Positions 20,131 through 30,720 are shown, counted from the first letter of the stretch. The stretch is 64,000 bases of DNA from Nematopogon swammerdamellus (GCA_946902875.1 OX336343.1:2580754-2644753), one strand, 5' to 3'. Notes: generated by a model not told the origin, from the sequence alone. A program made the numbers and translations.

Positions 20131-20517
20131 GTCAGCCTCGATAGCTCAGTGGTGCAGACAGTCAACTGTCGCTATTGAATGTTAAGCAACGCTGGGTGCG
20201 GTCAGTACTTGGATGGGTGACCGCTGACCGTTGGAGGCTGACCGAGGTTCGGATTCCTCGTAAAACTGTAGGTCCCTTCCCTCCTAATCTTACTTGGTGG
20301 TAGGGTTTAACCCGCCCGGGTTGGTACCACCGCACTGAATGAAACGTCGGTCGAAACGGCTATGTAAATATTTTGTGTTTTTCGACCAGTTCAGTGTAGC
20401 CGGCACGATCAAAGGGGGAAGCACTGACATGGCACCTAGTTCACCCGGTGTTATGGGCTGACATCACGGACGTTGTAGGTGATGTAACCAACCGTGTCAG
20501 TTTCCATTAAAAAAAAA
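20131..20517 (+). mobile_element. SINE-A, full length, clearest 5S-like head
   Basis: GTCAGCCTCGATAGCTCAGT (A box), then GTTAAGCAACGCTGGGTGCG and GGTCAGTACTTGGATGGGTG, which match the A, intermediate and C elements of insect 5S rRNA in order. B-box-like GGTTCGGATTCC follows, then the core, tail and A tract. Confidence 0.88.
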
Positions 20518-20975
20518 TCAATACTAATAAGTAATAATAAATCTGTAAGGGATGGTGATGGAGTAAGTTACTTTGTTTTATGAGATACAAGCTGTGCCCG
20601 CGGCTCCGCCCGCTCTCATATTTCACTTCACTGCTAACCTCATGCTATTTAGCGTGATAGTAAGTAGCCTATAGTTGATGGGAAGAATCCGTAGAATTTT
20701 GTTTTATTAAAATCGGTTCAGTGGTTCTCGAGTTATAAGCGGACAGACAGACAGACAGACAGACTCAGACAGAAAGCAGACGTTGGATTTTATTATAGGT
20801 AAGGATAAGGAAGTACTGAGTTTGTAGACTCTATGTATTAAAACTAAATAGATGATTTTTAGGAATATTTTCTGTTTGTATGTATGTATTTATGTTCCTC
20901 CATAACTCTTAAACCGATCATCCGAATTTTATGAAACTTAGTACAAGCACATTTAGCTATACCGATCGATATTAG
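20518..20975 (-). repeat. REP-S with REP-R embedded
   Basis: Inverted: GTCTACAAACTCAGTACTTC, REP-R (20588-20812), then TATCTCATAAAACAAAG. REP-R sits at the same point as in the 14.6-15.4-kb copy. Confidence 0.65.
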
Positions 20976-21227
20976 CGATCCAAAATTGGTGATAACTTTA
21001 ACCCTAATCTCAATCGAGCCACACGATATAGCAACATAAGTAACACTTAAGCGTAAACTCAAGCTATGGTAATGAGAGGGATTGTTCGGCAAGCGACGTA
21101 TAACTTAAGCCGATTTACACGGAAACACTGTTTACACAATATCTACATTCTAAATGCAAAGCCCCTCACTACATGTGGTCAATTCTGTGCAGCCAAGTCG
21201 TATATCGAATACCTTTTTTTATCTTTT

Positions 21228-21395
21228 TTTTTTTTGTGGAAACTGACACGGTTGGTTACATCACCTACAGGTTACAACGTCCGTGATGTCAGCCCATAAC
21301 ACCAGGCGATCTACATGTCAGTGCTTCCCTTCATTTCGCGCCGGCTGCACTGAACTGGACGGAAAACACGAACTATTACTACACAGCCGTTTTGT
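21228..21395 (-). repeat. SINE-A 3' half
   Basis: GGAAACTGACACGGTTGGTT, CCGTGATGTCAGCCCATAAC, GCACTGAACTGGACGGAAAA. Confidence 0.7.
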
Positions 21396-21411
21396 TTTTA
21401 AATAAAAATAT

Positions 21412-21745
21412 GTTGTACCGTGTGGGGCCGGTACTTTAAAAGAATAGCCCCACTGCGTCTCTTCCCGTGTATGTTGTAAAAGGCGACTAAGGGATATGAC
21501 TCCCTTCTTATATTACTAGGTGGTAGGGTTTAACCCGCCCGGGTTGGTACCACCGCACTGAATGAAAGGTCGGTCGAAACGGCTATGTAAATAGTTTGTG
21601 TTTTCCGTCCAGTTCAGTGTAGCCGGCACGACCGAAGGGAAGCACTGATGTGGCACCAAGTTCACCCGGTGTTATGGGCTGACATCACGGATGTTGCAGG
21701 GGATGTAGCCAACCGTGTCAGTTTTCAGTCCATAAAAAAAAAAAA
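21412..21745 (+). mobile_element. SINE-C, second copy
   Basis: Same REP-T/SINE-A junction as 15424-15760: CGACTAAGGGATATGACTCC then TTACTAGGTGGTAGGGTTTA. A-rich tail. Confidence 0.75.
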
Positions 21746-21756
21746 AAAGAAAAAAA

Positions 21757-21832
21757 AGCCGTTTCGACCGACGTTTCGCTCAGTGCGGTGGTACCAATCC
21801 GGCCGGGATAAACCCTACCACCTAGTAAGATA
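21757..21832 (-). repeat. SINE-A core fragment
   Basis: GCCGTTTCGACCGACGTTTC and AACCCTACCACCTAGTAAG, inverted core. Confidence 0.6.
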
Positions 21833-23059
21833 AATACCTACGTTTGCATTTCCATTCCAAGCGACATTTACATCGAGAGAAGAAAGACGGGGGTGTATCT
21901 GTAAAGCGACAGCGAAAACGTTGAATGAGGCGACGACCTGAGACGCGCCTGTCAGCTTTCAAAACAAACGAAAATTCCATCCCGTTTCCGCGGCCGTCAG
22001 TGCCATCTGTCATGCTATAATTTAACTGCACTTTATTTCTTTACTAGCTTTACCCGCAGCTCCGCTCGCGGTAAAGTCAATGTCGCAAATCGGATTTCAA
22101 TTTGAAATAATTTTTATTTTTCTTCGACTGTGCTCGTTTTCGGCCCCACTGCTCAGGTCATATGAATAATGGCGGGAAATAGCCTATAACAAATAGGTTG
22201 AGCTGTTCTTAACTTATAAACGAACGTACACACAGACAGCAGACGTTAAATTTTATATTATGTAAAAAAAAAAATAGGTATTATTTTATGATTCATACGT
22301 CATTTCCATTTGTAGAATCCTTAGTATGCCACCCATATTGCCACTCCATATAACCGTAAATTTAATAATAATAATCCCTGTAAGGCCTATAGAATAAGGT
22401 AATCAAATCACCTATAACATGTAAATTACATGTTTTTTTTATGTAAAATGTGTTTGGATCATTAAAGTACTTCTTTCTATCTATCTAAATGTATATGTCA
22501 AAAGGTTACTTCTGAAGACCAATATTTAGCCCTATTCAGAAATAATACTTTTTTTTTATCGATATAAATGTCGAAACGGATTGGCAACACAATAATAATT
22601 TTATTCGGCATACGTTACGTACTCGCTTCTCAATTTTCCCTCGTATCGAATTCACCTCCATCTCGATATAGATACATACTACGCGCACCTTAGGAAGACA
22701 TTGACGAATATTGCCATTACGTTGCGTATACGACACAGCCCAGGTGTATACGAGAATTGTACGTGCGTAGTACGGCGGCCTACACTTTTATTCGTACGCA
22801 CATCAGCTTTTGCCCGCGACACGCTCGCGGCAAATTCTGGCGACCGACTAACCTTCACACTGCTCTGTCACACCAGTGTGAAGGTTAGGAAAATTATTAT
22901 TATTAGATTAATTTAAAATAACTTTGTCCTTGTTTTATTCTAACTGTAGGCCCTTCCCTTACTTTACTAGGTGCTAGGGTTTAAGTCGTTCGGATTTGTA
23001 CTACCGCACTGATAAAACAAAATCCAAGCCCAACAATTTCCATATTATTATCCAAGTAC
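21833..23059. other. Repeat-derived intergenic DNA
   Basis: 22040-22262 is a REP-R relative (CTAGCTTTACCCGCAGCTCC to CAGCAGACGTTAAATTTTAT). 22848-22889 is a hairpin (CTAACCTTCACACTG / CAGTGTGAAGGTTAG). 22940-23010 contains a decayed SINE core. No gene seen. Confidence 0.45.
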
Positions 23060-23400
23060 TTGTACCGTGTGGGGCCGGTACTTAAAAAGAATATCCCCAC
23101 TGCATCTCTCCCCATGCATGTCGTAAAAGGCGACTAAGGGCCAAGATACCGTGCTAAAGGGCGACAGGCTCGCCACCTCTCACCTTGGCACGGTACTTCC
23201 ACCGAGTCATACAGCAGGTGGGTCTTCGTGCCTTACTTGCTGCTTGATCGATTGAATCTTGTTCGAATACTTTGCGAAACGTGGTGGTTGGTGTTGTGCT
23301 GTAATTGACCAAAGTTCTTGCAGCACAACACCGATTACTCTGCTTACCCCGATTGTCGGGATTTAGCGTGTGTGATATGTATATGTATGTATTGTATGTA
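23060..23400 (+). repeat. REP-T copy
   Basis: TACCGTGTGGGGCCGGTACT to ATGTATATGTATGTATTGTA. Confidence 0.7.
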
Positions 23401-23452
23401 GATTAATTATTTCCCAACCTTCACACCGTGGTGAGTGCCACGATTAAGAGCA

Positions 23453-23490
23453 GTGTGAACGTTAGGAATTTTCTTTCCTAACGTTCACAC
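23453..23490. repeat. Perfect 16-bp hairpin
   Basis: GTGTGAACGTTAGGAA and its exact inverse separated by 6 bases; same theme as 22848-22889. Confidence 0.7.
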
Positions 23491-23511
23491 TAGTACTAAG
23501 TGGTCATCCTT

Positions 23512-23658
23512 ATACCTATAATAAAATCCAACGTCTGCTTTCTGTCTGTCTGTCTGTCTGTCCGCTTATAACTCGAGAACCACTGAACCGATTTTAATAA
23601 AACAAAATTCTACGGATAGCTTGATTCTTCCCATCAACTATAGGCTACTTACTATCAC
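23512..23658 (+). repeat. REP-R left half (split by a LINE)
   Basis: Runs to CTACTTACTATCAC; the continuation TCACGCTAAATAGC is at 25753. The LINE fills the gap. Confidence 0.8.
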
Positions 23659-25672
23659 TTCCGTTCCCATCGGCGGCCGCCATAAGCCTTGGTTTGATTG
23701 TCAATGCAGACTGGCTATTGACACTAAGAACAAGGCTTATAGGAAATGGCTGCAGAATAGGTCTGTCGAGAACAGACGAGAGCTCAACGTCGTTGCTAGG
23801 TCCTGCAAACGAACGCAAAACTTGGCCAAGTTCAGGCACGACCGTGGAATTGGCGCGAAACTTGCACGTAGCCCTTCGGGTAGCCGCGCCTTCTGGTCTC
23901 TCGCCAAATCCATCGGTCGGAATTTCTGCCGTCCAGCTACACCTCCGCTGGAACGTCCGGATGGCTCGCTCGCTATACTCGCGAAAGAAAAGGCGAATAT
24001 CTTTGCACGCCTTTTCGCATCCAACTCAAACATGGACGACCTGGGCGCCAACCCCCCTTCATTACCCCATTGCGGGCGTATGATGGCAAATATTAGGTTC
24101 CACCCCAGAGTCGTCCATAAAACACTACGTGAGTTGGATATTTCGAAGAGTAGTGGGCCTGACGGCGTCCCGGCGATCGTCTTGAAAAATTGTGCTCTGG
24201 AATTGGCGCCAGTCCTCACCCGCCTATTCAAACGCTCCTATTCCTCCGGATCAATGCCTTCTTGCTGGAAGAGAGCTTCGGTCCAGCCGGTCCCCAAGAA
24301 GGGGGACCCAGCGAACCCATCGAACTATCGCCCTATTGCGATAACCTCACTTTTGAGTAAGGTTATGGAGCGTATTGTCAACTCAGCGCTCCTGACGTAC
24401 CTAGAAGACTCTAAACTCCTCGACGACAAACAATACGGCTTTCGCAAGCAAAGGTCGACTGGAGATCTTCTAGCGTACGTCACGCATTTATGGGCTGAAA
24501 GGCTCGATGGTTTTGGGGAATCGCTGGCGGTCGCTCTGGACATATCCAAAGCATTCGATCGCGTCTGGCACCGGGGACTCTTAAGCAAGCTTCCGGCCTA
24601 CGGTGTCCCTACAAAACTGTGCACCTGGATCTCCAGCTTTTTGAGTGGCCGGTCGATATTTGTCACCCTAGATGGTGCCTGCTCGGCCGACTACTCAATC
24701 AATGCTGGTGTTCCACAAGGATCCGTGCTGTCGCCTACGCTGTTTTTATTGTTCATCAACGACATGCTCTCGCTCGGCGAAATACACTGTTACGCGGACG
24801 ACAGCACGGTGCACGAAGGGTTCATCAAGGACTGGAAGGGTAGAGAGGCCTCAGCAGCAAACGCGAGACGCGAAACTGTTGCTCGGGTTGACCAGGTTCT
24901 CGAAAAAGTATCCTCTTGGGGGAAGAAGAACTTGGTCAACTTCAACGTAGCCAAGACGCAAGCTTGTGCCTTCTCTACTAAGGCTGATCCGTTTCCTCTC
25001 CAAGCCACTTTTCAGGGCAGCCAAGTCCCCAACGATGGTAGTCTGGGTGTCCTGGGTATGGAGGTGTCCAGGGACGTTGGGTTTCGATCGTTCATAGAGT
25101 CCAAGGCGAAACTAGCGTCTCGAAAATTAGGAGTCCTTTACCGCTGTCGGCGATTTTTCACGCCGGTCCAACTGCTTACACTCTACAAAGCACAAGTAAG
25201 ACCGGTGATGGAATATTGCAGTCATCTTTGGGAGGGTTCCCCTGAGTACCTTCTTTCAGCCTTGGATTCTATTCAGCGACGAGCCATTCGCCTCATTGGT
25301 GACTCCGTACTCACAAAGGACCTTCAACCTCTAAAGCACAGACGTATCGTTGGGTCATTGAGCCTGTTTTATCGGTACTACTATGGCCGCTGCTCTGACG
25401 AACTTGCTTCCCTTATCCCTCCTCCTCCTGTTCGCCTTCGCCAAACCCGCCATACTCTCGCGGAACACCCGTTTGTAGTCGACAGAAGAGTTCTTCGAAC
25501 TGCACGATTCTCTAAATCGTTCTTGTGCCGCACTGCAAAGGTGTGGAACGGGCTCCCAGGAAATATCTTCCCCCACTCCTACAATCCACAGATCTTCAAA
25601 TCGCGGGTTAATAGCCTTTCCCCAGCAACATTAGTCCACCTCCAAGCCGGACTGGCACCTCCTCGGGTGTGA
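23659..25672 (+). CDS. LINE reverse transcriptase (CR1/Jockey group), N-truncated
   Basis: About 670 residues of open frame. Counting from the first codon of the open frame (23621, inside REP-R), RT motifs are: SSGPDGVPAIVLK (fingers), VQPVPKKGDPANPSNYRPIA, FRKQRSTGDLLAYVTH, LDISKAFDRVWH (motif A, catalytic Asp), GVPQGSVLSPTLFLLFINDM (motif B), CYADDST (motif C, Y391-D394), then thumb and a C-terminal FSKSFLCRTAKVWNGLP. The endonuclease is missing, because the insertion is truncated. Codons before SVPIGG come from the target repeat, so no native start exists here. The frame has no stops, suggesting a young insertion. 47472-48003 is a near-identical 3' piece. Clade within the CR1/Jockey group not resolved. 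Confidence 0.88.
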
Positions 25673-25724
25673 AATTGGCTGCGCCTGAGGTTGCGACCTC
25701 GGACAGAGCCACCCAGTTCGGTAG

Positions 25725-25751
<27 letters not shown>
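23659..25751 (+). mobile_element. 5'-truncated LINE inserted in REP-R
   Basis: The REP-R sequence is interrupted after ATCAC (23654-23658) and resumes with ATCAC (25752-25756), a 5-bp target duplication. The insert ends in an A tract of about 20 (from about 25729) and carries one long RT frame. Confidence 0.85.
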
Positions 25752-25752
<1 letters not shown>

Positions 25753-25755
<3 letters not shown>

Positions 25756-25824
25756 CGCTAAATAGCTTATGAGGTTAGCAGTGAAGTGAAATATGAGAGC
25801 GGGCGGAGCCGCGGGCACAGCTTA
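25753..25824 (+). repeat. REP-R right half
   Basis: ATAGCTTATGAGGTTAGCAG to GGCGGAGCCGCGGGCACAGC; completes 23512-23658. Confidence 0.8.
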
Positions 25825-25931
25825 TACAATATTTCGGTGTATTGTTCAAGCAAAATTAAAATTTGAAAATTACAACAATACCGTCATGCATAATAATATA
25901 AGGCATATTATGGTTGTTGTTTTCCTAAATC

Positions 25932-26302
25932 GTCAGCCTCGGTAGCTCAGTGGTGCGGTCGGTCGACTGTTGTTAAGCAACGCTGAGCGCGGTCAGTATT
26001 TGGATGGGTGACCGCTCAACCGTTGGAGGCTGACCGTGGTTCGGATTCCACGTTAAACTGTAGGTCCCTTCCCTTCTTACCTTACTAGGTGGTAGGGTTC
26101 ATCCCGACCGGGTTGATACCACCGCACTGAGCGTAACGTCGGTCGAAACGGCCATAGTTCGTGTTTTCCGTCCAGTTCAGTGTAGCCGACATGAAATGAA
26201 GCGAAGCACTGACATGGCACCTAGTTCACCCGGTGCTATGGGCTGACATCACGGATGTTGTAGGTGATGTAGCCAACCGTGTCAGTTTCCATAAAAAAAA
26301 AA
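25932..26302 (+). mobile_element. SINE-A, full length
   Basis: GTCAGCCTCGGTAGCTCAGT, GTTAAGCAACGCTGAGCGCG, TATTTGGATGGGTGACCGCT, GGTTCGGATTCCACG, core, tail CCGTGTCAGTTTCCATAAAA. Confidence 0.88.
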
Positions 26303-26424
26303 CAAAATAATGCTTGTGTAAGTTGTAAGGCAAATAAAACTTCAAAATTAGATGCCACTTTGAGATTTTTTTTTTCGGATACTTATCCATACCAATTCGC
26401 AAAATTAAAACAAGTATGACCAAG

Positions 26425-26925
26425 ATTGAGTTCTCTATTTGTCCCATGGAAGTACGGAAGGGCGCTAGTCTGGGACGCAACATGCGTCGATACCATCTGT
26501 GCCAGCAACCTCGCCCTATCGGCCATGAAGCCGGGTTCGGCTGCGGAGGCTGCAGCCAAAAGAAAGCACAAAAAATATGAAAACATCAGCCTAAATTATT
26601 GGTTTGTGGCTTTCGCGGTCGAAACCTTCGGCTCCTGGTCTGAGGAGGCGATAGCTTTTGTCCACGAGATAGGGTCGAGGATGTCTGCTGCCATAGGTCA
26701 CCCCTCTTGCCTCACCTTCTTTCGCCAAAGAATAAGCCTGGCAATTCAGAGGGGTAACGCGGCTGGCATCCTCGGCACAATCCCGGGGACAAAAGCACTA
26801 AATGAAATTTATTTTTTAAGTTAGTTTATTTCCTAAGTTAGTTTATATAATTTTTAGATTAGTTAATTATTTTATAACTATGTTAATTTGAATTGAATAA
26901 ACTATTTTCTTTTTTTAATGCGATA
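26425..26925 (+). CDS. LINE-type C-terminal ORF fragment
   Basis: An open frame of about 130 residues to 26823: SLFVPWKYGRALVWDATCVD, then AEAAAKRKHKKYENISLNYW, FVAFAVETFGSWSEEAIAFV, RISLAIQRGNAAGILGT. I recall this arrangement as the C-terminal end of a widespread animal retroelement ORF; VWD...CVDT and VET resemble a PD-(D/E)XK-like nuclease layout, but that is inference. The following AT-rich 90 bp with AATAAA (near 26896) look like its 3' UTR. The N-terminal part is missing, so it is probably a 5'-truncated insertion. An expressed host gene is much less likely. Confidence 0.55.
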
Positions 26926-27057
26926 ATTTTTTTATTTTGTGTATTTTTTTATTCTTATAACAAAACCTTCCTTCTCAACCCTGCCGAAAGTTTGAACAAA
27001 ATCATCGATATTACATGTACAGAATTACAAAAAGTACAGCCCTACATCAACTTAACG

Positions 27058-27411
27058 GAATGAGTTTTTTCTGACAAAAAAATTTACGCGCATACCTACA
27101 CCTGCTGCTTCACCGTTCGGAACCGGTGTAAAACTGTAGGTCCCTTCCCTTGCCCCTTACTAGGTGGTAGGCTCAAATTGTAGCTGACTGGCACGAGTCA
27201 GTCTCGTGCTGACTGGGTTGGTACCACCGTACTGGATCAAAGATGGCCGCATAGCAACCTCGGTTGTGTTCTCCTCTAGTCCAGTATAGCCAGCAATCCA
27301 GGGAAGTCTCCGGTATGGCACCTACCTTCTCGGAGGTGATATTGGATAGTCAGAGCATGTGCTTTGGCCCCTCTGATTCAGCCACCCATACCGGATTACA
27401 TAAAAAAAAAA
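27058..27411 (+). mobile_element. SINE-B, head-less
   Basis: Starts at AATGAGTTTTTTCTGAC; core GTAAAACTGTAGGTCCCTTC, TTACTAGGTGGTAGG, tail CCGGATTACATAAAAAA. A 20-bp internal duplication near 27195 (GACTGGCACGAGTC). Confidence 0.8.
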
Positions 27412-28012
27412 CAGGTAGGGCCCTTCACTTCTTAGCTTACTAGGGTGTTAGGGTTTAACCCGCCCGGAAAAATGTGATTGAACGTGAAGCGGACTGGGTT
27501 GTTTGCGAAGGGTTGATCCAGCCAGGGTCCCGTACCTAAACATGCATTTATAATTTCCTAATGGTCTTCTCTTGTTTTGCTTCTCCGGTTGGCGACCTCT
27601 GGCCAACGTGGCTTGGCATTTTATCTATTTTTATTTGTTTTGTTTTCTGGTTGTGTTTTCGTGAAAGGGAAATTCAGAATTGTACTCTTTTTTTTTCAAC
27701 CAGAAATTGGGTGCACGTCTTCGGTCGGCCGGATTCAAATCAAACCTAAATTTATTTTATTTCATTATTATATACCAATTTTCATACAGAGCCTTCATAG
27801 AGAGTTTCTTTTACTTCATACAAAATTTTCATACGACAGAAAAAAAAAATTGTTTCGCAGTATAATTTGTATTCGTGTGTGCTTCGTACACATATCTATC
27901 TAGTCTGTACAAGATTGAAATAAGGAACTAACTTACTGAAAGGAAAAAAAAAACCAGGAAAATCCACAAAGTTTTGCCAAAAAAATTCAAATTTAAAAAA
28001 TCCCTGACGCTT
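27412..28012. other. AT-rich intergenic DNA
   Basis: 27412-27480 is a scrap of SINE core (TTAGGGTTTAACCCGCCCGG). Frames of 60-108 codons at 27561-27903 are Phe/Leu-rich low-complexity and not supported as genes. Confidence 0.4.
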
Positions 28013-28162
28013 AAAAAGTCCAAAATAATTTCCGTGTACTTAAAGGAGTCAGGGGACCGCTAAGTAAATTCTCGCGCAGCTGCGAGTTTCATATTTTATT
28101 TACTTAGCGGTCCCCCGACTCCTATTATAAGTAAGTAAACAGAAATTATTTAGGACTTTTTA
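28013..28162. mobile_element. Hairpin MITE, about 150 bp
   Basis: Arms AAAAAGTCCAAAATAATTTC / GAAATTATTTAGGACTTTTT and GGGACCGC TAAGTAAAT inverted, around a central CTCGCGCAGCTGCGAG palindrome. Confidence 0.65.
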
Positions 28163-28547
28163 TGGGTCGCGGGTTTCTTAATTTGTAATTTAACTTTTTT
28201 TCAAGCAATTTTTTTTTTCAAAATCATGTAAATCAGTTCACTTTTTCAAATAATTAATTTTTTGATTACTTAATTAATTGATTGCAAACATAGCTAAGAA
28301 CTATCCCGATTAAACCAGATTTCTAATAAAAAAAACCACATCCAAATCGGTCCATCCGTTTGGGAGCTACGATGCCACAGCAGACACACCCTTGCACACA
28401 TACACACACACGTTGAACTTATAATAACGTGTTATAACACTCGTCTTTTTGCGTCGGGGGTTAAAATAGAACAAATTGAACGAAGTCCATACTCAAAATA
28501 AAATTTTAGGAATAGAGTAGGTATATTTTAATAATCAATAATCCACT
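28163..28547. other. AT-rich DNA with a dispersed tail
   Basis: 28340-28460 carries ATCGGTCCATCCGTTTGGGA and GCGTCGGGGGTTAAAA; an inverted relative is at 37085-37130 (GTAGCTCCCAAACGGATGGG). Confidence 0.45.
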
Positions 28548-28988
28548 AAAGAGTTTGTATTACGTCGCTGCTAGTGTCCGACCGAAAGTGTACTTTCACT
28601 TTCGGCCGAAAGCCGTAGCCGAATTTCGGCAAAATTCTACTTTTGGCAGAAAGCCGAAAGCCGAAGCCGAAAGCCGAAACCGAAAGCCGTAGCGGAAAGT
28701 ATGTATGGTATTTAAGTGTTAAGGCAGTGTGTGCCTGCGCGCCGGCCGCCAAATCCGCCAATCGGGTAATCGCGTCGCGGCGTTCGCGTCGCGTCGCGTG
28801 CGCGCGGTCGGTCGGTTTGTCTGTCTAACAACTTTCGGTTGGGCCGAAAGTGACCACTACTTTCGGCCGAAACCGTAAGTTTGCCGAATGTTGCAAAAAT
28901 TGGCCGAAAGGCCGAAAGCCGAAAGCCGAAACCGAATATTCGGTCGGACACTAGACTCGCTGCGGCGACGACGTAATACAAACTCTTT
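28548..28988. mobile_element. M10 element with M9 nested inside
   Basis: Outer 20-bp perfect inverted ends AAAGAGTTTGTATTACGTCG (28548-28567) and inverse at 28969-28988. Inside, 28573-28952 has ends AGTGTCCGACCGAA / inverse, with many GCCGAAA repeats and a CpG-rich centre. Confidence 0.75.
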
Positions 28989-29057
28989 GTAGTACTCGTA
29001 AAAGCTTCATATTCAATCATAGCTTCATACATAACCAATTTCATAATCAAAATAATT

Positions 29058-29437
29058 GTCAGTTTCGGCAGCTCATTGGTGCGGTCGGCCGATTGTCCAT
29101 CGTGAGCATAAGCACACCTGGGCGCGGTCAGTGGATGGATGAGTGATCGCTCGACCGTTGGAGGCTGACCGTATGGTTCGGATGTCATGTAAAACTTTAC
29201 CTAGGTCCCTTCCTTTATTACTTTACTAGGTGGTAGGTAGGTAGGTTTAAACCCGCCGCACTGAATAAAAAGTCGGTCGAAACGGCCATGTAAATAGTTC
29301 GTGTTTTCCGTTCAGTTCAGTGTAGCCGACATGAAATAAAAGGAGGCACTGACATGGCACCTTGTTCACCAAGGTGTTATGAGCTGACATCACGGATGTT
29401 GTAGGTGATGTAGCGAACCGTGTCAGTTCCATAAAAA
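29058..29437 (+). mobile_element. SINE-A copy
   Basis: GTCAGTTTCGGCAGCTCATT, CACACCTGGGCGCGGTCAGT, then core and tail. Part of the 5S-like C box is lost (GTGGATGGATGAGTGATCGC). Confidence 0.8.
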
Positions 29438-29802
29438 AATATTTTAGTAATGTTTGTAGACATTTCTGAATCGACTGTATAGGCACGCCCTTTTGAAGGA
29501 CCCGATACTGCACTTGGAAGGAAATATAGTGCGTTGTGTCACAGATTATAAATTAGAAATAGCTACTACTGTTTGTTCATTGTGACGTAGGTATTCTGAA
29601 AGCAAGGCAAAACAGTTCCACCGACATGCGAAATCCATCTAAATTAAACACAGACGATCTAAGTTGGATATGAGTTTCATGCTGTATGGTTGCAAACTTG
29701 CGAAATTGCGCTTCGGACAATGTTAGGTATCTAGTTACATATAGTTCAATACTTTATGACGCGGGATACGTGCGCAATCCAGACGCGGCCTTCACGTGAT
29801 AA
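29438..29802. other. Intergenic DNA, nothing recognised
   Basis: No coding frame or repeat identified. Confidence 0.4.
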
Positions 29803-30030
29803 TATCAAGCTGTGTTTTCGATAGACTGTAAGCGATGTTATTACATGTGTGGCTTGGCTAGTCACTAAAATACTTGTAATAGGTAATATGTATGAAAAAA
29901 AAAATACCCTGCGAAGTTTCTTTCCGGTTCTTCTTCGTGGGTGTAATCGAACCGGATAGAACAAATTGTGACAAGTTCGAATGGAATCTAAATTGTCATG
30001 TGAATAATCAATAAACAATACAATACATAC
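29803..30030 (+). repeat. Retroelement 3' tail, second copy
   Basis: GTGTTTTCGATAGACTG, GGTTCTTCTTCGTGGGTGTA, GAACCGGATAGAACAAATTG, CAATAAACAATACAATACAT as at 5435-5640. Confidence 0.6.
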
Positions 30031-30319
30031 TGAATGCTAATAAATAAACTTTAAACATAGGTACGCTTCCTTTAACGAATTTCGCGTTGAGCTACAGCTT
30101 TCTTGTTATTCAAGCAAGTTGTTCGCGCTTTCGCATTGTCATCCATGAATTCTGTCGTAAGTTGGTCTGCCTTTCGCATTTGCATCTGGCTTTATCTTAC
30201 AAGCACGTCGGGCTTTCGCATAATCATCTGGCCAAGAACGTTACAGGTAGGGACGTCGGGCCTTCTCCGCGCTACCGTAACACGAACACGATATTAGTAA
30301 AAACGTGCCAATAACATTC

Positions 30320-30720
30320 TTTACCACCCAATGAGAGCGCGATACTACCCGTTGCCATCCAATCAGAGCGCGCGCCGTCCCCTCCGCTACCCGCGGAGCT
30401 CGGCGACGCTGGTTCTCATATAAGCATTGGACAGTCCGACGTCCAACCTCCTCAGCATCTGGCATTCTGTCGCAAGTTCGTCGGGCTTTCGCATTGCCCC
30501 GACGTGCGCTCCCTCACAAACGAGCCACGTGGGTACGGAGCATGAACTCGGCATTGCAGGAGGAAATAAGCATTAAAGTTCATATCTCCCGGCGGCCACG
30601 GATCCGTGAAATTCAAATTATATCGCACGGTCAGTGCGCGCGCGGGGCGAGTGGCGCAGGAGGGAGGGGGCAAAGGGGAAGTAGTGGCACGGGTGGAGCG
30701 CGTGCGGTGGCGGACGTAAG
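30320..30720 (+). promoter_or_regulatory. Promoter-like CpG block 1.5 kb before the host gene exons
   Basis: Two CCAAT boxes in similar context (CCAATGAGAGCGCG at 30329, CCAATCAGAGCGCG at 30359), a TATA-like CATATAAG near 30417, then about 300 bp of CpG-rich sequence ending in a consensus donor GAC/GTAAGT at 30716. It could be the host gene's untranslated first exon. The only ATG (30541) does not give the phase needed by exon A, so the start codon must be elsewhere. Confidence 0.4.

Noticed and set aside
20187..20235. 5S rRNA gene
   Set aside because: Only the internal promoter portion matches; both ends of 5S are missing and the piece is in all SINE-A copies.
27561..27903. Overlapping Phe-rich frames
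   Set aside because: Compositional: T-rich DNA, no domain, no splice context.
30541..30715. ATG at 30541 as start codon of the host gene
   Set aside because: Joining at the 30716 donor puts exon A in the wrong frame; the correct frame has a stop upstream and no ATG.
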